This document shows positions 5,211 to 7,027 of a DNA stretch of 7,027 nucleotides, one piece after another (position 1 is the stretch's first letter; the number at the start of each line of letters is the position of its first letter). A model generated the notes under the pieces. That model made no database searches. It was not told where the DNA came from and was given only the letters and a program-made list of their open reading frames with translations. Source of the DNA: Bacteroidales bacterium UBA5235 (GTDB lineage Bacteria > Bacteroidota > Bacteroidia > Bacteroidales > VadinHA17); assembly GCA_002409145.1 (NCBI GenBank), contig DHUL01000023.1:31674-38700 (forward strand). Reading direction: 5' to 3'. Both the position numbers and the translations under genes were made by a program.

Positions 5211-6470
5211 ATGAGCTATTTATTTACTTCTGAATCCGTTTCCGAAGGGCACCCTGACAAGGTTGCCGACCAGATCTCCGACGCACTTCTTGATAACTTC
5301 CTGGCATGGGACCCCGACTCAAAGGTCGCTTGCGAGACACTTGTCACCACAGGCCAGGTGGTTGTTGCCGGCGAGGTCAAGACAAAAACATACGTAGACG
5401 TACAGTCAATAATCCGCGAAGTCATCAACCGCATCGGCTACACAAAGGCCGAGTACATGTTCGACGGCAACTCATGCGGAATCTTCTCTGCTATACATGA
5501 ACAGTCGCCCGATATCTCCATGGGCGTCGAGCGCAGGAAGAAGGAAGAACAGGGTGCAGGCGACCAGGGAATGATGTTCGGCTACGCCGTGGACGAGACG
5601 GAAAACTTCCTCCCTCTCTCTCTCGATATTGCCCATGAGCTTGTATACCAGCTGGCAGAAATCCGCCGCGAAGGCAAACAGATGAAATATCTCAGGCCCG
5701 ACTCAAAGAGCCAGGTCACAATTGAATATAACGACAACGGCACCCCAAAGAGAGTGCACACGATAGTCGTTTCCACCCAGCATGATGATTTTGACAAGGA
5801 CGAAAAGAAGATGCTGGAAACGATCAAAAAGGATGTGATCAACATCCTCGTTCCAAGGGTTAAAGCGCAGTTTGGCAAAGAGGTACAGCAGCTCTTTGAC
5901 GGAAAAATCAAATATCATGTCAATCCCACCGGCAAGTTCGTTATCGGCGGACCTCACGGCGACAGCGGCCTGACGGGCCGAAAGATCATCGTTGACACAT
6001 ATGGCGGCCGCGGCGCCCACGGCGGCGGCGCATTCTCGGGCAAGGACCCCTCGAAGGTCGACCGCTCGGCAGCATACGCAGCACGCCATATAGCAAAGAA
6101 CATGGTTGCCGCCGGCGTTGCCCGCGAGATGCTTGTCCAGGTTTCATATGCCATCGGCGTGGCCGAACCGGTTGGCATCTTCGTGAATACCTTCGGCACC
6201 TCGAAGGTGAAGCAGAGCGACGGTGAGATCGCAAAGATCATTGATAAGATGTTCGACCTCCGGCCGGCAATGATCGAGAAGGAGTATGGCCTGCGCAAGC
6301 CTATCTACAGCGAGACTGCAGCCTACGGACACATGGGCCGCGTGCCGCGAACCGTTGAGAAAACCTTTAAGTCATTCAATGGCAAACCTGACAAGAAGGT
6401 AGCCGTCCAGCTCTTCAAATGGGAGGAACTGAACAAGGTAAGTGCAATCAGGAAGGAGTTCGGGCTCTAA
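5211..6470 (+). CDS. metK: S-adenosylmethionine synthetase (methionine adenosyltransferase)
   Basis: MetK makes S-adenosylmethionine from methionine and ATP, releasing phosphate and pyrophosphate, in the cytoplasm. The 419 residues carry the family hallmarks: GHPDKVADQISDALLD (13-28, with His14 and Asp16 at the active site), GAGDQGMMFGYA (115-126), GGPHGDSGLTGRK (246-258) and the glycine-rich GGGAFSGKDPSKVDRS (271-286). The length is somewhat above the roughly 384 residues of the E. coli enzyme; an extra charged stretch around 190-235 (DKDEKKMLETIKK) is usual for Bacteroidetes forms as I recall them. The ATG start gives the standard opening MSYLFTSESVSEGHPDK and follows the A-rich stretch AAAAAATTAACAG. 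The gene has its own promoter and a structured leader, and converges with metF so closely that the stop codons overlap. It appears complete and intact. Confidence 0.98.
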   Translation: MSYLFTSESVSEGHPDKVADQISDALLDNFLAWDPDSKVACETLVTTGQVVVAGEVKTKTYVDVQSIIREVINRIGYTKAEYMFDGNSCGIFSAIHEQSPDISMGVERRKKEEQGAGDQGMMFGYAVDETENFLPLSLDIAHELVYQLAEIRREGKQMKYLRPDSKSQVTIEYNDNGTPKRVHTIVVSTQHDDFDKDEKKMLETIKKDVINILVPRVKAQFGKEVQQLFDGKIKYHVNPTGKFVIGGPHGDSGLTGRKIIVDTYGGRGAHGGGAFSGKDPSKVDRSAAYAARHIAKNMVAAGVAREMLVQVSYAIGVAEPVGIFVNTFGTSKVKQSDGEIAKIIDKMFDLRPAMIEKEYGLRKPIYSETAAYGHMGRVPRTVEKTFKSFNGKPDKKVAVQLFKWEELNKVSAIRKEFGL

Positions 6471-6479
6471 AACGAGCCC
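6462..6479. terminator. Hairpin spanning both stop codons of metK and metF
   Basis: GGGCTC (6462-6467), loop TAAAAC (6468-6473) and GAGCCC (6474-6479) form a perfect 6-bp GC-rich stem. The loop holds the metK stop TAA (6468-6470), and the metF stop TAG (6467-6469 on the minus strand) begins in it. As an inverted repeat it would fold in both transcripts and could end or protect both. T-tracts are absent, so it is not a classic intrinsic terminator. Confidence 0.55.
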
Positions 6480-7027
6480 TTCACAATCCGCGCAATATTA
6501 TCCGATCTGCCGAGGGTATAGTAATGTATCCCCGGCACTTCGTTTTTAAGAAGGTCGCGGCTCTGCACCGAAGCCCACTCTATGCCAACCTCCCTGGCCT
6601 CATCATCGGTGCGGCACTGCGAGAGCTGATGCACCAGCTCCTCAGGCATGTCAATATGGAAGGTCTGGGGCAGCAGGTTCACATCGGTCATCGCGGAGAC
6701 CGGCTTGATGCCGGGAATCAGCGGTACCGTCACCCCCATTGCACGAAGGGCATCGCGGAACGCGTAGAATTTATTATTGTCAAAAAACATCTGTGTGACT
6801 ATGTAGCTCGCTCCCGCCTCCACCTTGCGCTTCAGGTTGGCCATGTCACTGGTCATATTGGGAGCCTCGAAATGTTTTTCAGGATAGCCGGCCACACCTA
6901 TACAGAATGACGTTGCAGCGCTGTTTTTCAGCCCGGGATCGAGGTAGTGCCCCCGGTTCATGTCAGCTATCTGCTTCACCAGCTCATTGGTGTTGGAGTG
7001 GCCTCCCTGGTTGGGGATGAATACGCG
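6467..7027 (-). CDS. metF: 5,10-methylenetetrahydrofolate reductase, C-terminal part (cut by window edge)
   Basis: MetF reduces 5,10-methylenetetrahydrofolate to 5-methyltetrahydrofolate, the methyl donor for methionine synthesis, using an FAD cofactor in a TIM-barrel fold. The 186 visible residues are the C-terminal part; the 5' end lies beyond 7027 and the frame is open to the edge. Recognisable segments, in order, are GGHSNTNELVKQIADMNRG near the edge, CIGVAGYPEKHFEAPN, YIVTQMFFDNNKFYAF and VPLIPGIKPV, all characteristic of MetF. The protein ends IVKGSF. Apparent internal starts such as the GTG at 6979 should be ignored, because homology continues upstream of it. It converges on metK with overlapping stops, and the two enzymes act in the same methyl-group pathway. 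Confidence 0.95.
   Translation of the reverse strand, partial: RVFIPNQGGHSNTNELVKQIADMNRGHYLDPGLKNSAATSFCIGVAGYPEKHFEAPNMTSDMANLKRKVEAGASYIVTQMFFDNNKFYAFRDALRAMGVTVPLIPGIKPVSAMTDVNLLPQTFHIDMPEELVHQLSQCRTDDEAREVGIEWASVQSRDLLKNEVPGIHYYTLGRSDNIARIVKGSF

Noticed and set aside
5582..6332. Long minus-strand open frames inside metK
   Set aside because: They lie fully antisense to a highly conserved enzyme, and their translations are low-complexity Arg/Ser/Pro-rich shadows of its codon bias.
6419..6910. Plus-strand open frame of 163 codons after metK
   Set aside because: It is antisense to metF, whose conserved motifs are clear on the other strand, and it overlaps the end of metK.

Overview
The window looks like a chromosomal segment of a member of the Bacteroidetes (Bacteroidota), probably from a Bacteroidales-like lineage. 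Four things support this. Promoter-like sites match the phylum's -7 box TAnnTTTG (TATCTTTG before metK, TATATTTG before the ATPase). Start codons follow A-rich stretches rather than Shine-Dalgarno sites. The first gene is a GldA-type ABC ATPase. The lipoprotein/outer-membrane protein pair and the SPRRMGKT-like ATPase are of types common in this phylum. No database search was possible, so family names rest on motifs and recall.

Layout, left to right. (1) A degenerate 7-bp repeat array runs into the start codon of a GldA-like ABC transporter ATPase (55-765). (2) A 493-bp gene-free stretch (766-1258) holds several hairpins and a decayed 3' end of an AAA-type ATPase gene (about 927-990). (3) A visibly AT-richer two-gene unit encodes a probable surface lipoprotein with two fibronectin type III domains (1259-2992) and, 12 bp later, a small probable outer-membrane beta-barrel protein (3005-3658). 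(4) Convergent to that unit is a complete AAA-type ATPase (3723-4853, minus strand). Its 3' end and flank match the relic at 927-990 at 57 of 64 aligned columns, so the lipoprotein unit sits between an intact ATPase gene and the stump of a relative. (5) A 357-bp divergent intergenic region (4854-5210) holds a triple 14-bp repeat behind the ATPase promoter, two hairpins, four perfect TCGCAAA heptamers, a promoter and a structured leader. (6) metK (5211-6470, S-adenosylmethionine synthetase) is followed tail-to-tail by metF (6467-7027, minus strand, cut by the window edge). Their stop codons overlap inside one perfect hairpin.

How the genes relate. MetF makes 5-methyltetrahydrofolate, which supplies the methyl group for methionine, and MetK converts methionine to S-adenosylmethionine, so the convergent pair serves one pathway. 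The roughly 120-nt metK leader contains a stem-loop and mutually exclusive downstream pairings. It is the best candidate here for an uncharacterised regulatory RNA. The lipoprotein/OMP pair is probably a co-transcribed cell-surface module of unknown role. Nothing shows that the ATPase works with it, but the relic suggests that this locus has been rearranged by duplication or insertion.
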